Source of the DNA: Sphingopyxis sp. PAMC25046
GTDB lineage: Bacteria > Pseudomonadota > Alphaproteobacteria > Sphingomonadales > Sphingomonadaceae
Assembly: GCF_004795895.1 (NCBI RefSeq)
Contig: NZ_CP039250.1
Location: 3,038,001-3,102,000 of the forward strand
Direction of reading: 5' to 3'
Length of the DNA: 64,000 bases
This document shows positions 41,141 to 51,609 of this stretch, one piece after another. Under the pieces are notes generated by a model. The model was not told the origin of the DNA. It made no database searches and worked only from the letters and a program-made list of their open reading frames with translations. Both the position numbers and the translations under genes were made by a program. Each line of letters starts with the position of its first letter. Position 1 is the stretch's first letter.

Positions 41141-42157
41141 CTAACTGAAGTCGAGCTGGATGATCTGCGTCGGCGTCGCGCGGCAATACATTTCGATCTG
41201 CTTGGTGCCATCGGGATAGGTGGCGGTCATCGCCGCGCGGATGCGCCAGCCGCCATTGCCCTGCTCGAGGTGGACCAACCGGTCGTACGACAGCCGCGTG
41301 CCGCCGGTCACCCCGATCTGGCGCGCCGCATCGTTCATGCAATTCTGCACCGATGGCCGCGCCGCGCTCAGCAAGGACGAAAGATTGGCGCTGAGCGTCG
41401 CGGGGGGACCCGCCGGATAGGTCGGCGTGGCCGTGTCATCCTGCACCGGCTCGCCGGCCTCGGCCTTCTTCTTCTTGCCCTGGCTCGCGAGCAAGGCGAG
41501 CAGCCCGCCCGCGACGACGATGCCGCCGATGATCAGCCCGGTGCTCGGTCCCTTGTCCTTGTCCTTCTCGGGCGGCCGGACGTTGCGATAGCCATAGCCG
41601 AAGTCGGCGCGGCATCCGTTGTTCACCCAGACATAGCTCGAGGTGTAGCCCCATTGCCGCCCGGCGTTGCAGCGCCCGCCGAGCCGGCGCACCAGTTCGA
41701 CGCGGTCGTTCGTCGCGACATTGCACTGCTGATAGCGGTTGCTGCGCGACTCGCAGCGGATCGTCCCCGCATAATCGTCGACCGGCTGCGGCAACGGCAC
41801 CGGATTGCCGCCATTATTGGCATAGCCGTAGCGGAACTCGGCGCGGCACCCGCCCGACACCCAGATCTGCGTCGCGGTGAAACCCCAGTCGCGCCCCTTC
41901 GAACAGCGCCCGCCGATGACCCGCATCAATTCGACGCGATTGTTCGTCCGGACGTTGCAGCGCTGGACCCGGTTGTTCCGCGATTCGCAGCGAATCGTTC
42001 CGGCATGGCCATCGCCATAGCCGGGGCGCGGCGGCTGGATCTGCGGGCCGCCGGGTGGCGGATAGGGCAAGGTCGTGGCTTGCGGCATCGCGGGCACCAC
42101 AAGTTGGCTGGCAATCAAAGTGGCCGCAGTCACGACCGTGACGACATTATTCCGCAT
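41141..42157 (-). CDS. Exported or membrane protein with two DUF3011 repeats
   Basis: A 338-residue protein. Residues 1-27 look like a signal peptide. Two DUF3011 units at 52-112 and 130-190 each have four cysteines (C57, C67, C85, C104 and C135, C145, C163, C182) in the pattern TIRCESR...QRCNV...GGRC...GGCRAEF. A transmembrane helix lies at 207-224 (GLIIGGIVVAGGLLALLAS), after a Lys/Asp-rich linker. The C-terminal 100 residues (NCMNDAARQIGVTGGTRLSY) form another domain. This order would put the DUF3011 pair outside and the last domain inside if the signal is cleaved. GGGGAGAAGG precedes the ATG at 42157. Function unknown. Confidence 0.75.
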   Translation of the reverse strand: MRNNVVTVVTAATLIASQLVVPAMPQATTLPYPPPGGPQIQPPRPGYGDGHAGTIRCESRNNRVQRCNVRTNNRVELMRVIGGRCSKGRDWGFTATQIWVSGGCRAEFRYGYANNGGNPVPLPQPVDDYAGTIRCESRSNRYQQCNVATNDRVELVRRLGGRCNAGRQWGYTSSYVWVNNGCRADFGYGYRNVRPPEKDKDKGPSTGLIIGGIVVAGGLLALLASQGKKKKAEAGEPVQDDTATPTYPAGPPATLSANLSSLLSAARPSVQNCMNDAARQIGVTGGTRLSYDRLVHLEQGNGGWRIRAAMTATYPDGTKQIEMYCRATPTQIIQLDFS

Positions 42158-42373
42158 GACCTTCTCCCCTGTGAAAAGTCGTTTTACGTAAACGCTGCGA
42201 TTGTCGAGGCCCGATATGGGCACGAATAGTTTCACATTTTCCATGGGAAAGCCACGACGAAAGCTATTCGCTCGTACCGCAACTTAACTATCCTCGCGGC
42301 ACCGTGCGGCGGCCGCCATCGCCGGCATGGCCAGTCCGCTTGCGCGGTCCCGCGCATGCGCTAAAGACAGCCG

Positions 42374-43660
42374 ATGGATCAGATCGTCATTCGCGGCGGC
42401 CAGCGACTCAAGGGCCGTATCCCCATCTCCGGCGCCAAGAATGCGGCGCTTACCCTGTTGCCCTGCGCGCTGCTCACCGACGAGCCGCTTACGCTCAGGA
42501 ACCTGCCGCGGCTCGCCGACGTCGACGGATTCGGCCATCTCTTGAACCAGCTCGGCTGCTCGACGACGATCGAGGGATCGCGACCCGAGGATTTCGGCCG
42601 CGTGATGACCGCGCGCGCGACCACCCTCACCTCAACCGTCGCCCCCTATGACATCGTGCGCAAGATGCGCGCCTCGATTCTGGTACTCGGCCCGCTGCTC
42701 GCGCGCGCGGGCGAGGCAACCGTGTCGCTTCCCGGCGGCTGCGCGATCGGCAACCGTCCGATCGACCTGCACCTCAAGGCCCTCGAAGCCTTCGGCGCCG
42801 AGATCGAGCTCGCGTCGGGCTATGTGAAGGCGAGCGCGCCCGGCGGCGGACGCCTCCCCGGCGGCAAGTTCACCTTCCCCGTCGTGTCCGTCGGCGCGAC
42901 CGAAAATGCCGTCATGGCGGCAGTGCTCGCCAAGGGCACCTGCGTGCTCGAAAATGCGGCGCGCGAGCCCGAGATCGTCGACCTGTGCAACTGCCTCGTC
43001 GCGATGGGGGCGCATATCGACGGGATCGGCACCGAAACGCTGACGATCGAGGGCGTCGACCGGCTTCACGGCGCGACCTATCGCGTGATGGCCGACCGCA
43101 TCGAGGCGGGCAGCTATGCCTGCGCCGCGGTCATTACCGAGGGCGATGTCGAGCTGGTCGGCGCGAAGGCCGACGAGATGGACGCGACGCTCGCCGCGCT
43201 GCGCGACGCCGGTGCGACGGTCGAGGAGACCAAGGCGGGCATCCGCGTCGCGATGTCGGGCCGCGCCGAACCCGTCACGCTCTCGACGGCGCCCTACCCC
43301 GGCTTCGCGACCGACATGCAGGCGCAGTTCATGGCGATGGCAACGCTCGGCAAGGGCGCTTCGCTGTTCACCGAAACGATCTTCGAAAACCGCTATATGC
43401 ACGTCCCCGAGCTTGCGCGCATGGGCTGCGACATCCAGGTCAAGGGCCGCACCGCGATCGTCCGCGGCGTCGACCATCTCGTCGGCGCGCCGGTGATGGC
43501 GACCGACCTGCGCGCCTCGATGAGCCTGATCATCGCGGGCCTGGCTGCCCAAGGAACGACCGAGGTCAATCGCGTCTATCACCTTGATCGCGGTTACGAG
43601 CGGCTTGAGGAAAAACTCCAGGCCGTCGGCGCCGATATCGAACGGATCAGCGCTGGGTAA
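42374..43660 (+). CDS. murA: UDP-N-acetylglucosamine 1-carboxyvinyltransferase
   Basis: MurA, 428 residues, transfers enolpyruvate to UDP-GlcNAc in the first step of peptidoglycan synthesis. [20 protein letters not shown] at the N-terminus, the catalytic-cysteine loop [20 protein letters not shown], and [20 protein letters not shown] are intact; the cysteine that reacts with fosfomycin is present. The C-terminal 14 bases overlap a convergent hydrolase gene. The 216-base gap before it, shared with the divergent DUF3011 gene, contains no further ORF that I can support. Confidence 0.97.
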   Translation: MDQIVIRGGQRLKGRIPISGAKNAALTLLPCALLTDEPLTLRNLPRLADVDGFGHLLNQLGCSTTIEGSRPEDFGRVMTARATTLTSTVAPYDIVRKMRASILVLGPLLARAGEATVSLPGGCAIGNRPIDLHLKALEAFGAEIELASGYVKASAPGGGRLPGGKFTFPVVSVGATENAVMAAVLAKGTCVLENAAREPEIVDLCNCLVAMGAHIDGIGTETLTIEGVDRLHGATYRVMADRIEAGSYACAAVITEGDVELVGAKADEMDATLAALRDAGATVEETKAGIRVAMSGRAEPVTLSTAPYPGFATDMQAQFMAMATLGKGASLFTETIFENRYMHVPELARMGCDIQVKGRTAIVRGVDHLVGAPVMATDLRASMSLIIAGLAAQGTTEVNRVYHLDRGYERLEEKLQAVGADIERISAG

Positions 43661-44912
43661 GTCTCTCCGCGCGGCCATATGCCCCGCTTGCGCTGCCCTT
43701 GATCCAGTCCCCGAGCAGCTTCAGATAGCCGTCGGTGATGCGGGTGATCGTGCGCGATCCATCGGCGGCGGTCGTGAACTCGAACATGCCGTGATCGGTG
43801 CCAGGGAAGAGATAGACGTCGAACGGCTTGCCTTCCTTCGCCAGCTCGAGCAACGCGCCGCGCGTGGTTTCGATCGGCGCCTCGCGGTCATCGCCCGCAA
43901 GCACCCACAGCAAGGGCGTATCGAGTTTCCGTAGCGCCGCAACCGCGTCATAGTCCCAGATCAGTTCGAGGTTGTCGAAGCGCGCCCGCCCGATCCGCTT
44001 CAGCTCCTCGTTCGGCATGCGCGCGATCGCCCCGCTATACTCGCCCTCGATCTTCGCCGCCCATGCCTTGTCCGCCATCTCGCGCCGTACGGCGTCCAGC
44101 GCTTCGTAGCCGGTGTCGAAATCCGACAGCAGCAGCCCTGCGGTAGCCTGCGACAAGCGGTTGACCAGCGCCTCGGCATCCTTGCCCAGCCCAGCTGCGC
44201 GCACTTCGGACACCATCTGCTCGCGGTCTTCCTCGATCGGCGATGCAACGAGCCCGAAGCCGACGGTCACATAGTCGGCCTTTGTCAACGTCGCCGCGAG
44301 CGGGGCGACCCAGCCGCCCTGGCTGCCGCCGAAAAAGCCCGCGCGACCGAACCGGCCCGCCGCCATCTCCCGCGCCTTTTCGAGCGCATGCGCCGCATCG
44401 GTAGCGAGCAGTTCGAAATTCTGCGTATACTCGCCATCGGATCCCCCCGTTCCGCGCTTGTCATAGACGAAGACCGAAACACCCTGTGCCGCCATCGCAT
44501 ATCCATAGAGGCCCCCGATCGGCGAACTTCGTTCGGACCCATGCACCATCACGACGAGCGGGCGCATCGGGTCCGCGCCCGGCGGCTCGATGAGCATGCC
44601 CGCCATTTTCGTGCCGACGCTGTCAAAACTCGCCGGCGTCTCGCGGAACGCGACCGGTTGCCAGGCCGTGTTTTTCACATTCACCCGACCGGCATCGCAA
44701 GCGAGTGGCGCATCCGGGTCCGATGTCGCGCCACGCCGCCCATCGCGGAACAGGTAGCGCAGCCCCGGCGCCTGGATCGACGGGAGCTTCGCAAGTACCA
44801 CGAAATCGCCATCGGGGGCCGCATAAGTGCCGGGCTGGCAAGCGCCTTGCGCGAAAGCCGGTGCGCCCGGAAGCGCGGCGAGGAGCAACAACGTGCTGGC
44901 AAACATTTTCAC
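43647..44912 (-). CDS. Exported alpha/beta hydrolase
   Basis: A 421-residue precursor with a signal peptide ([20 protein letters not shown], cut near AFA-QG). An N-terminal all-beta region of about 90 residues precedes the hydrolase core. The core has [25 protein letters not shown], the nucleophile elbow [15 protein letters not shown], the acid in [10 protein letters not shown] and histidine in [11 protein letters not shown]. The order suits the S9-like or BAAT-type hydrolase group. Overlap with murA is 14 bases, tail to tail. Substrate unknown. Confidence 0.85.
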   Translation of the reverse strand: MKMFASTLLLLAALPGAPAFAQGACQPGTYAAPDGDFVVLAKLPSIQAPGLRYLFRDGRRGATSDPDAPLACDAGRVNVKNTAWQPVAFRETPASFDSVGTKMAGMLIEPPGADPMRPLVVMVHGSERSSPIGGLYGYAMAAQGVSVFVYDKRGTGGSDGEYTQNFELLATDAAHALEKAREMAAGRFGRAGFFGGSQGGWVAPLAATLTKADYVTVGFGLVASPIEEDREQMVSEVRAAGLGKDAEALVNRLSQATAGLLLSDFDTGYEALDAVRREMADKAWAAKIEGEYSGAIARMPNEELKRIGRARFDNLELIWDYDAVAALRKLDTPLLWVLAGDDREAPIETTRGALLELAKEGKPFDVYLFPGTDHGMFEFTTAADGSRTITRITDGYLKLLGDWIKGSASGAYGRAERLTQR

Positions 44913-44938
44913 ATCACCGTATTATTACAGCAATACAG

Positions 44939-45907
44939 CTATGGCAACCGGTCTTCTTGCTGCACCGGCATCGATACCGTATTTCCGCTGACCGACGGCC
45001 GCTCGGGCCGCTTTGCGACCGCGATAACCAGCCCAATCAACGCGACGATGCCGCCGGCGATCGACAGCGCCGCCCAATGATAATTTTCGAATACGGTCGA
45101 AAACCCCATCGCGATGATCGGGATCAGTACGCTCGACCAGGCCGCCTGCCCCGGCCCGACCGCCCGGATGACGTTGAAATAGAGCGGAAAGGTCACCGCG
45201 CTCGCAATGATGCCGAGATAAAGCACGCCACCAAGATAGACGGGCGTGGACTCGATCACCGGCGGGCCGGTGGTGATCCACGCATAGCTGCCGTCGGCGA
45301 GTGCGCCGAACAGCATCGCCCAGGCGATCATCACCACCATCGACTGCGCGCGCGCGAAGACCGTACCTTGCATCACATTCGCGGTCGACGCGCTCATCAC
45401 GCCAGCAAGCGTCAATGCGGTGCCGAGCAGGACCTCGCCCGCCCCCACCGCCGCCGCGCGATATTCGTGCAGGATCATCAGCCCGACCCCGACGATCGCG
45501 ATGCCCGCCCCCGCGAGGAAGCGCCCTTCGAGCGGCGTCTTCAGAAAGGCGCGCCCGAGCAAGGTGTTGGGCACGATCAGCAACGCGAAGAGCACCGCGA
45601 CAAGGCCCGAGGTTATGTGCTGCTCGGCGCGATAGACGAAGTTGAAGTTCAGCGCGAACTGCGCGGCACCGAGGACCGCCGCAAAGACCATCGCGCGGGC
45701 CCCGATCCATATCTGCTCGCGCCGCATCGCGGCAAAGACGAACATCGCGATCGCCGCGACAGCGAAACGATAGGTCACCGACCAGCTCGGCGGAACGACG
45801 CCGAGCTGCCCCTTGATTACGATCCAGGTCGACCCCCAGATCAACGTGACCAGCGCGAAGGGCAACAGGACGCGGGGGCTGAGCAGCGTCGGCTGCTCGT
45901 CGCTCAT
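44939..45907 (-). CDS. EamA-family transporter
   Basis: A 322-residue permease with ten predicted helices. LVTLIWGSTWIVIKGQLGVV and AAQFALNFNFVYRAEQHITS begin the first repeat and ASAVTFPLYFNVIRAVGPGQ the second. Its ATG overlaps the threonine aldolase TGA in ATGA, so it is the last gene of the leftward unit argG-ltaE-eamA. An amino-acid exporter linked to threonine or glycine metabolism is a reasonable guess from context only. Confidence 0.88.
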   Translation of the reverse strand: MSDEQPTLLSPRVLLPFALVTLIWGSTWIVIKGQLGVVPPSWSVTYRFAVAAIAMFVFAAMRREQIWIGARAMVFAAVLGAAQFALNFNFVYRAEQHITSGLVAVLFALLIVPNTLLGRAFLKTPLEGRFLAGAGIAIVGVGLMILHEYRAAAVGAGEVLLGTALTLAGVMSASTANVMQGTVFARAQSMVVMIAWAMLFGALADGSYAWITTGPPVIESTPVYLGGVLYLGIIASAVTFPLYFNVIRAVGPGQAAWSSVLIPIIAMGFSTVFENYHWAALSIAGGIVALIGLVIAVAKRPERPSVSGNTVSMPVQQEDRLP

Positions 45908-46914
45908 AGCTGGCCGATCGCCGCCGCCAGCGGCGCGACCGCTTCGGCATCCTGATCCCAGCTGACGACCAGGCGCGCGGCGCCTTCGCCCCAGTCGTAG
46001 AAATCGAACCCGGCGGCGCGCAGCTTGGCGGCCTCTTCTGCGGTCATACGGACAAACAGTTCGTTCGCCTCGACCGGATACATCAAGCGGTTGCCGCACG
46101 CCGCCGCCAGCTTCGCCGCGCCGGCATTGGCGGCGCGTGCATTGGCCAACCACAGATCGTTCCGCAGCATCGCGCGGATCTGCGCTGCAACGAAGCGCCC
46201 CTTGCTGAGCAGGTGGCCGCCGCGTTTCTTGAGCTCACGCACACCGGGGCCGCCGCTGCCGCCGAAAAAGACGATCGCCTCGGCCATCATCGCGCCGTTT
46301 TTGGTGAAGCCGAACGACAGCGCGTCGACCCCGGCGCGCCATGTGACGTCGGCGGGCGCGCAGCCGAGAAAGGCGACAGCGTTGGCAAAACGCGCGCCAT
46401 CCATATGCAACTTCAACCCTTTACCTTTCGCGATCGCACTGATCTCGCCGATCTCGTCGGCACGCCACGCGAGGCCATATTCGGTCGCGTTGGTAATGCT
46501 GACCGCCGCCGGTTGAACCTGATGCACGTCCTGACGGATTCCCGCGATCCGCGCCTTCAGGGCGGCGGCATCGATCTTCGCGCCGCGCCCCGGCAGCGGC
46601 ATCAGCTTCGCGCCTCCCGAATAAAAGGTCGGCGCGCCGCATTCATCGACCTCGATATGCGCCTCTTCGTAGCAAAGAATGCCCTGCCACGGCCGCACGA
46701 AATGCGCGAGGATGATGCTGTTCGCTGCGGTCCCTGTCGGGATCCACACAACCTCGCAATCCGTCTCGAAAAGTTCTGAAAAGGCCGCGTCGAGCGACTG
46801 GCTGAGCGCGTCGCCGTCATAGGCCGTATCAACCCGATTGGCGGCGGCCATTGCCTCCATCACCGCCGGATGGACGGTCGCGGCATTGTCGGAGAAGAAG
46901 CGGGTCGCGGTCAT
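45904..46914 (-). CDS. ltaE: Low-specificity L-threonine aldolase
   Basis: A 336-residue PLP enzyme that cleaves L-threonine or allo-threonine to glycine and acetaldehyde. RFFSDNAATVHPAVMEAMAA is the usual start, PTGTAANSIILAHF binds phosphate, LHMDGARFANAVAFLG carries the cofactor Asp, and the Schiff-base lysine is in LSFGFTKNGAMMAEA. Its start follows argG by 10 bases, with AAGG overlapping the argG stop, and its own stop overlaps the EamA gene. Confidence 0.9.
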   Translation of the reverse strand: MTATRFFSDNAATVHPAVMEAMAAANRVDTAYDGDALSQSLDAAFSELFETDCEVVWIPTGTAANSIILAHFVRPWQGILCYEEAHIEVDECGAPTFYSGGAKLMPLPGRGAKIDAAALKARIAGIRQDVHQVQPAAVSITNATEYGLAWRADEIGEISAIAKGKGLKLHMDGARFANAVAFLGCAPADVTWRAGVDALSFGFTKNGAMMAEAIVFFGGSGGPGVRELKKRGGHLLSKGRFVAAQIRAMLRNDLWLANARAANAGAAKLAAACGNRLMYPVEANELFVRMTAEEAAKLRAAGFDFYDWGEGAARLVVSWDQDAEAVAPLAAAIGQL

Positions 46915-46924
46915 GTCGCGCGCC

Positions 46925-48142
46925 TTATCGGCCCTGTTTCGCGAGCAATTTCAAGCGCAAGGCGTTGAGCTTGATAAAGCCCGCCGCATCTTTCTGGTCA
47001 TAGGCGCCGGCATCGTCCTCGAACGTCACATGGCGTTCGCTGTAGAGGCTGAACGGCGACTTGCGGCCGACGACGCTCGCGTTGCCCTTGTAGAGCTTGA
47101 GCCGCACGGTGCCGGTGACATTTGCCTGGCTATGATCGATCGCTGCCTGCAGCATCTCGCGCTCGGGCGCAAACCAGAAGCCGTTGTAGATGAGCTCGGC
47201 ATATTTCGGCATCAGCTCGTCTTTCAGGTGTGCGGCGCCGCGATCAAGGGTGATGCTTTCGATGCCGCGATGGGCGCGGGCATAGATTTCCCCACCGGGC
47301 GTCTCGTACATCCCCCGCGACTTCATGCCGACGAAGCGGTTCTCGACCAAATCGAGGCGGCCGATGCCATGCTTGCGGCCAAGGTCGTTCAACGCCGCAA
47401 GCAACGTCGCGGGCGACATCGCCCGACCGTTGAGCGCGACGCCGTCGCCCTTTTCGAAATCGATCGTGATATATTCGGGCGTGTCGGGCGCGTCCTCGGG
47501 ATTGACGGTGCGCGAATAGACATAGTCGGGGGTCTCTTCCCACGGATCCTCGAGCACCTTGCCTTCGGACGAGGTGTGGAGGAGGTTCGCGTCGGTCGAG
47601 AAGGGGCTTTCGCCCCGCTTGTCCTTGGGCACCGGAATCTGGTTCTTCTCGGCGAAGTCGATCAACGCGGTGCGGCTGGTCAGGTCCCATTCGCGCCACG
47701 GCGCGATCACCTTGATGTCGGGGTTGAGTGCGTAGGCGCTGAGTTCGAAGCGCACCTGGTCGTTGCCCTTGCCTGTCGCGCCATGCGCAACCGCGTCGGC
47801 GCCCGTCTCGCGCGCGATCTCGACGAGCCGCTTCGAGATAAGCGGTCGCGCGATCGACGTACCGAGCAGATAATCGCCTTCGTAACGCGCATTGGCGCGC
47901 ATCATCGGGAAGACGAAGTCGCGCACGAATTCTTCGCGCAGATCGTCGATATAGATGTGCTCGGGCTTGATCCCCATCAGTTCGGCCTTGGCACGCGCGG
48001 GTTCGAGTTCCTCGCCCTGCCCGAGGTCGGCGGTGAAGGTCACCACCTCGCAGCCATAGGTGACCTGCAGCCACTTCAGGATGACGCTGGTATCGAGGCC
48101 GCCCGAATAGGCGAGGACGACGCGCTTGAAGGACTCGGACAT
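46925..48142 (-). CDS. argG: Argininosuccinate synthase
   Basis: ArgG, 405 residues, joins citrulline and aspartate with ATP in arginine synthesis. The PP-loop [20 protein letters not shown] is at residue 8, followed by [37 protein letters not shown] and [18 protein letters not shown]. The ATG at 48142 with AAAGG upstream is chosen; the open frame extends further but lacks a site. The leader to the divergent DUF1801 gene is 115 bases. Confidence 0.97.
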   Translation of the reverse strand: MSESFKRVVLAYSGGLDTSVILKWLQVTYGCEVVTFTADLGQGEELEPARAKAELMGIKPEHIYIDDLREEFVRDFVFPMMRANARYEGDYLLGTSIARPLISKRLVEIARETGADAVAHGATGKGNDQVRFELSAYALNPDIKVIAPWREWDLTSRTALIDFAEKNQIPVPKDKRGESPFSTDANLLHTSSEGKVLEDPWEETPDYVYSRTVNPEDAPDTPEYITIDFEKGDGVALNGRAMSPATLLAALNDLGRKHGIGRLDLVENRFVGMKSRGMYETPGGEIYARAHRGIESITLDRGAAHLKDELMPKYAELIYNGFWFAPEREMLQAAIDHSQANVTGTVRLKLYKGNASVVGRKSPFSLYSERHVTFEDDAGAYDQKDAAGFIKLNALRLKLLAKQGR

Positions 48143-48257
48143 GGTGCACCTTTGGCGAGGGAAAGACGCGGGCGCGGCTAGCAGGGAGCCGGCGAACGCG
48201 CAACCGGCTTGGCGCTCCGCCGCGCGCAGACTATCGTCGGCGCCCGGGAGAAACGCC

Positions 48258-48695
48258 ATGACCAAAGCCGAAATCAAGACCCAGGCGACCGAGGTTTCGG
48301 TCGCCGATTTCATCACCGCGGTGCCCGACGCGAGGCGCCGTGAGGAAGCCGCCATCATCGATGCGATCCACCGACGCGTCACCGGCCAGCCGCCCAAGAT
48401 GTGGGGTCCGTCGATCATCGGCTATGGCAGCTATGACTATGTCTATGATAGCGGCCATTCGGGAACGATGTGCCGCGCCGGCTTCTCACCCCGCAAGGCC
48501 GCGACGACGCTCTATCTGATGGGAAATTACTGCGATCGCCAGCCCGAGGCCGACGCGCTCCTTGCCAGACTCGGCAAGCACAGGGCGGGCAAATCCTGCC
48601 TTTACATCAACAAGCTCGCCGATGTGGACATCGACGTGCTCGAACAGCTTGTTACGCTGAGTTGGGACGTCATGAACGAGCGCTACCCGACATAG
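48258..48695 (+). CDS. DUF1801 domain protein
   Basis: A 145-residue cytoplasmic protein matching DUF1801 (YdhG-like): [20 protein letters not shown] at the N-terminus, [20 protein letters not shown] in the middle and [20 protein letters not shown] near the end. GGGAGAA precedes the ATG. The last 13 bases overlap the convergent cfa gene. The family has no agreed function. Confidence 0.85.
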   Translation: MTKAEIKTQATEVSVADFITAVPDARRREEAAIIDAIHRRVTGQPPKMWGPSIIGYGSYDYVYDSGHSGTMCRAGFSPRKAATTLYLMGNYCDRQPEADALLARLGKHRAGKSCLYINKLADVDIDVLEQLVTLSWDVMNERYPT

Positions 48696-49921
48696 CCTCG
48701 CTCGGCCTCGCCCATATAGTCGCGGGTCAGCGGCAGCGCATGGCGACTACGCGCGAACTGGATCTGGTAATTGCCCATCCCGCCGCTTTCGAACGCCGAT
48801 GTCGCGCCGGCGAGATAGAAGCACCACATGCGAAAGAAGCGAACGCCCATCGTCGCCACGATCTCGTCCTCGTGCGCAAGCGTGCGCGCATACCATTGGC
48901 GCAGGGTGAGCGCATAATGCAGGCGCAGCGTTTCGATATCGGTCGCAATAAGCCGGCTCTTCTCGCTCGCCGCCAACGTCTCGCTGAGCGCGGGGATATA
49001 GCCCCCGGGGAAGATATATTTGCGGGTGAAGGCGTCGGTCGATCCCGGCTTGCCGAAACGCCCGATCGTGTGGAGCAGCATCACCCCTTCGGCGGTCATC
49101 AGATTGGCGGCGGCCCGAAAGAAAGTGTCGAAATTGGGGGCGCCGACATGCTCGAACATGCCGACTGACACAATGCGATCGAAACGCCCCGCCTCGCGCG
49201 CGGCGAGGTCGCGATAGTCGATCAGTTCGAAGGTCACCCGGTCGGCGACCCCCGCCGCTTGCGCGCGCTGACGCGCGAGCGCCAGCTGCTCTTCGGACAG
49301 GGTAATACCGAGGACATCGACCTTTTCGAGTTTCGCCAGCGTGATCGCCATCCCGCCCCAGCCGCAACCGATGTCGAGGATGCGCTGCCCCGGCGCGAGC
49401 GCAAGCTTCGCCGCGATATGCGCCTTTTTCGCGACCTGCGCCTCCTCCAACGTCATGCCGGGCCGCGGCCAATAGGCGCAGCTATATTGCATGTCCTCGT
49501 CGAGGAAGAGGCGATAGAGATCGTTGCCGATGTCGTAGTGATGCTTGACGTTGGCGCGCGACTGGCGCCGGCGGTTGATCGAGCCGATCCGCGTTTTCAC
49601 CCACTCGGCGCGCCGGCCCAGCCACGTCTTGTCGTGCAGCTTCGCGCCGCGGTCCCATGGCGTGTTCGAGCGAATGAGCGCGACGAGTTCCATGATGTCG
49701 CCCTCGACCAGCTCCATCTCGCCATCCATGAATGCTTCGGCGGCGCCGAGGCGGGGGTCGAGAATGATGCGGTGCATCCCCTTGCGACTCGTGAAGCGGA
49801 TCGTGACATTTGGGAGACCGTCGGCCGGCAGGCCATATTCCTCGCGCGAGCCATCGGGAGCGACAACGACAAGCCGCCCCTGACGAATGATCCGGGAGAG
49901 AAACGGACGCAGAATCGACAT
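48683..49921 (-). CDS. cfa: Cyclopropane-fatty-acyl-phospholipid synthase
   Basis: A 412-residue SAM-dependent enzyme that adds methylene across double bonds of membrane phospholipid acyl chains. The N-terminal third is the lipid-binding part; NVKHHYDIGNDLYRLFLDED and MQYSCAYWPRPGMTLEEAQ mark the start of the methyltransferase, ILDIGCGWGGMAITLAK is the SAM loop, and VSVGMFEHVGAPNFDTFF and MWCFYLAGATSAFE follow. The length is normal. It may be the last gene of the leftward run from the acyl-ligase gene, 39 bases after the molybdopterin gene. Confidence 0.94.
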   Translation of the reverse strand: MSILRPFLSRIIRQGRLVVVAPDGSREEYGLPADGLPNVTIRFTSRKGMHRIILDPRLGAAEAFMDGEMELVEGDIMELVALIRSNTPWDRGAKLHDKTWLGRRAEWVKTRIGSINRRRQSRANVKHHYDIGNDLYRLFLDEDMQYSCAYWPRPGMTLEEAQVAKKAHIAAKLALAPGQRILDIGCGWGGMAITLAKLEKVDVLGITLSEEQLALARQRAQAAGVADRVTFELIDYRDLAAREAGRFDRIVSVGMFEHVGAPNFDTFFRAAANLMTAEGVMLLHTIGRFGKPGSTDAFTRKYIFPGGYIPALSETLAASEKSRLIATDIETLRLHYALTLRQWYARTLAHEDEIVATMGVRFFRMWCFYLAGATSAFESGGMGNYQIQFARSRHALPLTRDYMGEAERGYVG

Positions 49922-49960
49922 ATTTATGCGCCGAATATTTGCACCGCGACGGGGCCGAGG

Positions 49961-50734
49961 TCAAATTCCGGCATACCATTCATAATCGATGCGATCCTCC
50001 CAATAGCCGCCCTTGCCCGCGCCGACGCCGTCGAGGCTCGCGACCGCCTCGATCGCGTTCACATATTTGGCGTGCTTATAGCCGAGCTGACGCTCGATGC
50101 GCAGGCGCAGTGGCGCGCCGTTGGCGATCGGCAACACCGCATCGTTGAGCGCCCAGGCGAGAATCGTCTGCGGATGCAAGGCATCTACCATGTCGCAGCT
50201 TTCATAATAGGGCGCGTCGCCGAGTCGGTCGGCGCAGCGGAAGACGATATAGCGCGCGCTTTCCCTTACCCCGGCCGCTGTGAGGATGCGGCCAAGCTGG
50301 ACTCCCGTCCATTGTCCGATCGCGCTCCAGCCCTCGACGCAATCATGACGCGTGATCTGCGTGCGCTGCGGCATCGCGCGGATGTCGGCCATCGACAGCG
50401 ACAGCGGACGCGCGACGAGACCGGAGACCCGAACGCGCCAGTCGGTAAAGCCGCTGGCGGCATGGGCGGCATAGTCGGCTCCGGCGGGGAGGCGCGTACC
50501 GTTCGGCCGGAAATAGGGCGACAGGTCGGCGCGGCTGAATTCGCGCGCGAGCGCATCGCGATCGATCAGCGCGCGCTGGCTAGCGCGATTCATTTCCTCA
50601 CCCATCGACAATATCTTGCGGACGACCGGCGCGTCGTTGATCGCGTCGCAGCCCGACAACAACGGCAGCGCCGCTGCGGCCAGTCCGCCGGCGCGCGCGA
50701 TGAGTTGGCGGCGCGGGAGGATGATATCGCTCAT
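49961..50734 (-). CDS. Molybdopterin-dependent oxidoreductase, sulfite-oxidase-like
   Basis: A 257-residue exported protein with the sulfite-oxidase/MsrP-type molybdopterin fold. The N-terminus has PRRQLIARAGGLAAAALPLL then SGC-D, which combines a twin-arginine-like signal with a lipobox (C29), so it could be a Tat-exported lipoprotein. The Mo-binding cysteine is C132 in TRHDCVEGWSAIGQW. Later segments are YYESCDMVDALHPQTILAW and GAPLRLRIERQLGYKHAKYV. Its start overlaps the cytochrome b gene in ATGA, so they form a pair. Reaction unknown. Confidence 0.88.
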   Translation of the reverse strand: MSDIILPRRQLIARAGGLAAAALPLLSGCDAINDAPVVRKILSMGEEMNRASQRALIDRDALAREFSRADLSPYFRPNGTRLPAGADYAAHAASGFTDWRVRVSGLVARPLSLSMADIRAMPQRTQITRHDCVEGWSAIGQWTGVQLGRILTAAGVRESARYIVFRCADRLGDAPYYESCDMVDALHPQTILAWALNDAVLPIANGAPLRLRIERQLGYKHAKYVNAIEAVASLDGVGAGKGGYWEDRIDYEWYAGI

Positions 50735-51579
50735 GCGCGCTCATCCTTCTCGGGTGGCAGGCGAAACCATCCGGTGATCATCGAGCGCAGTTCGTTGACC
50801 GGCCCCGCGAGCAGGACCATCGCGATATGGACGACGAAAAATGCCACGAGCGCCCACGCGATGATAAAGTGGATCGAGCGCGCCGACTGGCGCCCGCCGA
50901 AGATATCGAGCAGCCACGGCCAGGCCGCGTTCATTCCCGGCGACATGGTGAGCCCCGTCGCAATCATCAGCGGCAGCGCGAGAAAGATCACGCCGATATA
51001 GCTGAGCTTTTGCAATATGCCGTAACGCGCCGCGGCCTCGCCCTTCGGGAAGCGCAGCCGCGCATGCTCCTTCACATCGTGCCAGATGTGGCGCGGCGAC
51101 CATTCGGCGCGGCGGACGTGCAGGTCCTTGCGCAAGTGCCCGGCAAAGAGCATCCACAGCATATAGAGCGCCAGCCCGACCGACAATATCCACGCGAACA
51201 GCAGGTGCCAGCGCCGCCCGTCGGCGAGGCTGTAGCTCGTCGGGATCGTCGCCCAGCCCGGAAAGGCCCAGGTCTTTTCCACACCCGCGGCATTGGTCCA
51301 GCGGCCGAGCACGCCAGTCGTATCGATCTTCCAGTCACTGATGCGCAGATAGCCCGTGTCGGCGGTCGATCCGATCGTGAACCATGCGCGATCGAAATTG
51401 GCGCCATAGTCGCCCCAATAGAGGCGCGGATGCGCGTTGAAGATCATCAGCCCGCTCATCAGGAGGATCAGCAGCGTGGCGGCGTTGACCCAATGCCAGA
51501 TGCGCGTCGGCAGCCGGTGGCGATAAACGCGCACCGGCTGGGGCTTTTCGGGAGCGACGGGAGTTTCAGCCTCGGCCAT
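50731..51579 (-). CDS. Cytochrome b subunit paired with molybdopterin enzyme
   Basis: A 282-residue integral membrane protein of the Ni/Fe-hydrogenase-type cytochrome b561 family. RHRLPTRIWHWVNAATLLIL at helix 1, RRWHLLFAWILSVGLALYML at helix 2 and HFIIAWALVAFFVVHIAMVL at the last helix provide paired heme histidines. A periplasmic loop of about 70 residues separates helices 1 and 2. It very probably passes electrons between the quinone pool and the molybdopterin protein encoded next. Confidence 0.88.
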   Translation of the reverse strand: MAEAETPVAPEKPQPVRVYRHRLPTRIWHWVNAATLLILLMSGLMIFNAHPRLYWGDYGANFDRAWFTIGSTADTGYLRISDWKIDTTGVLGRWTNAAGVEKTWAFPGWATIPTSYSLADGRRWHLLFAWILSVGLALYMLWMLFAGHLRKDLHVRRAEWSPRHIWHDVKEHARLRFPKGEAAARYGILQKLSYIGVIFLALPLMIATGLTMSPGMNAAWPWLLDIFGGRQSARSIHFIIAWALVAFFVVHIAMVLLAGPVNELRSMITGWFRLPPEKDERA

Positions 51580-51609
51580 GGTCCCGGTTCGCTTCCTTCC
51601 TTAGATTGG

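Noticed and set aside
42158..42373. Additional small gene in the largest intergenic gap
   Set aside because: No ORF with both a ribosome-binding site and plausible composition was found; the gap holds divergent promoters only, with short imperfect palindromes.
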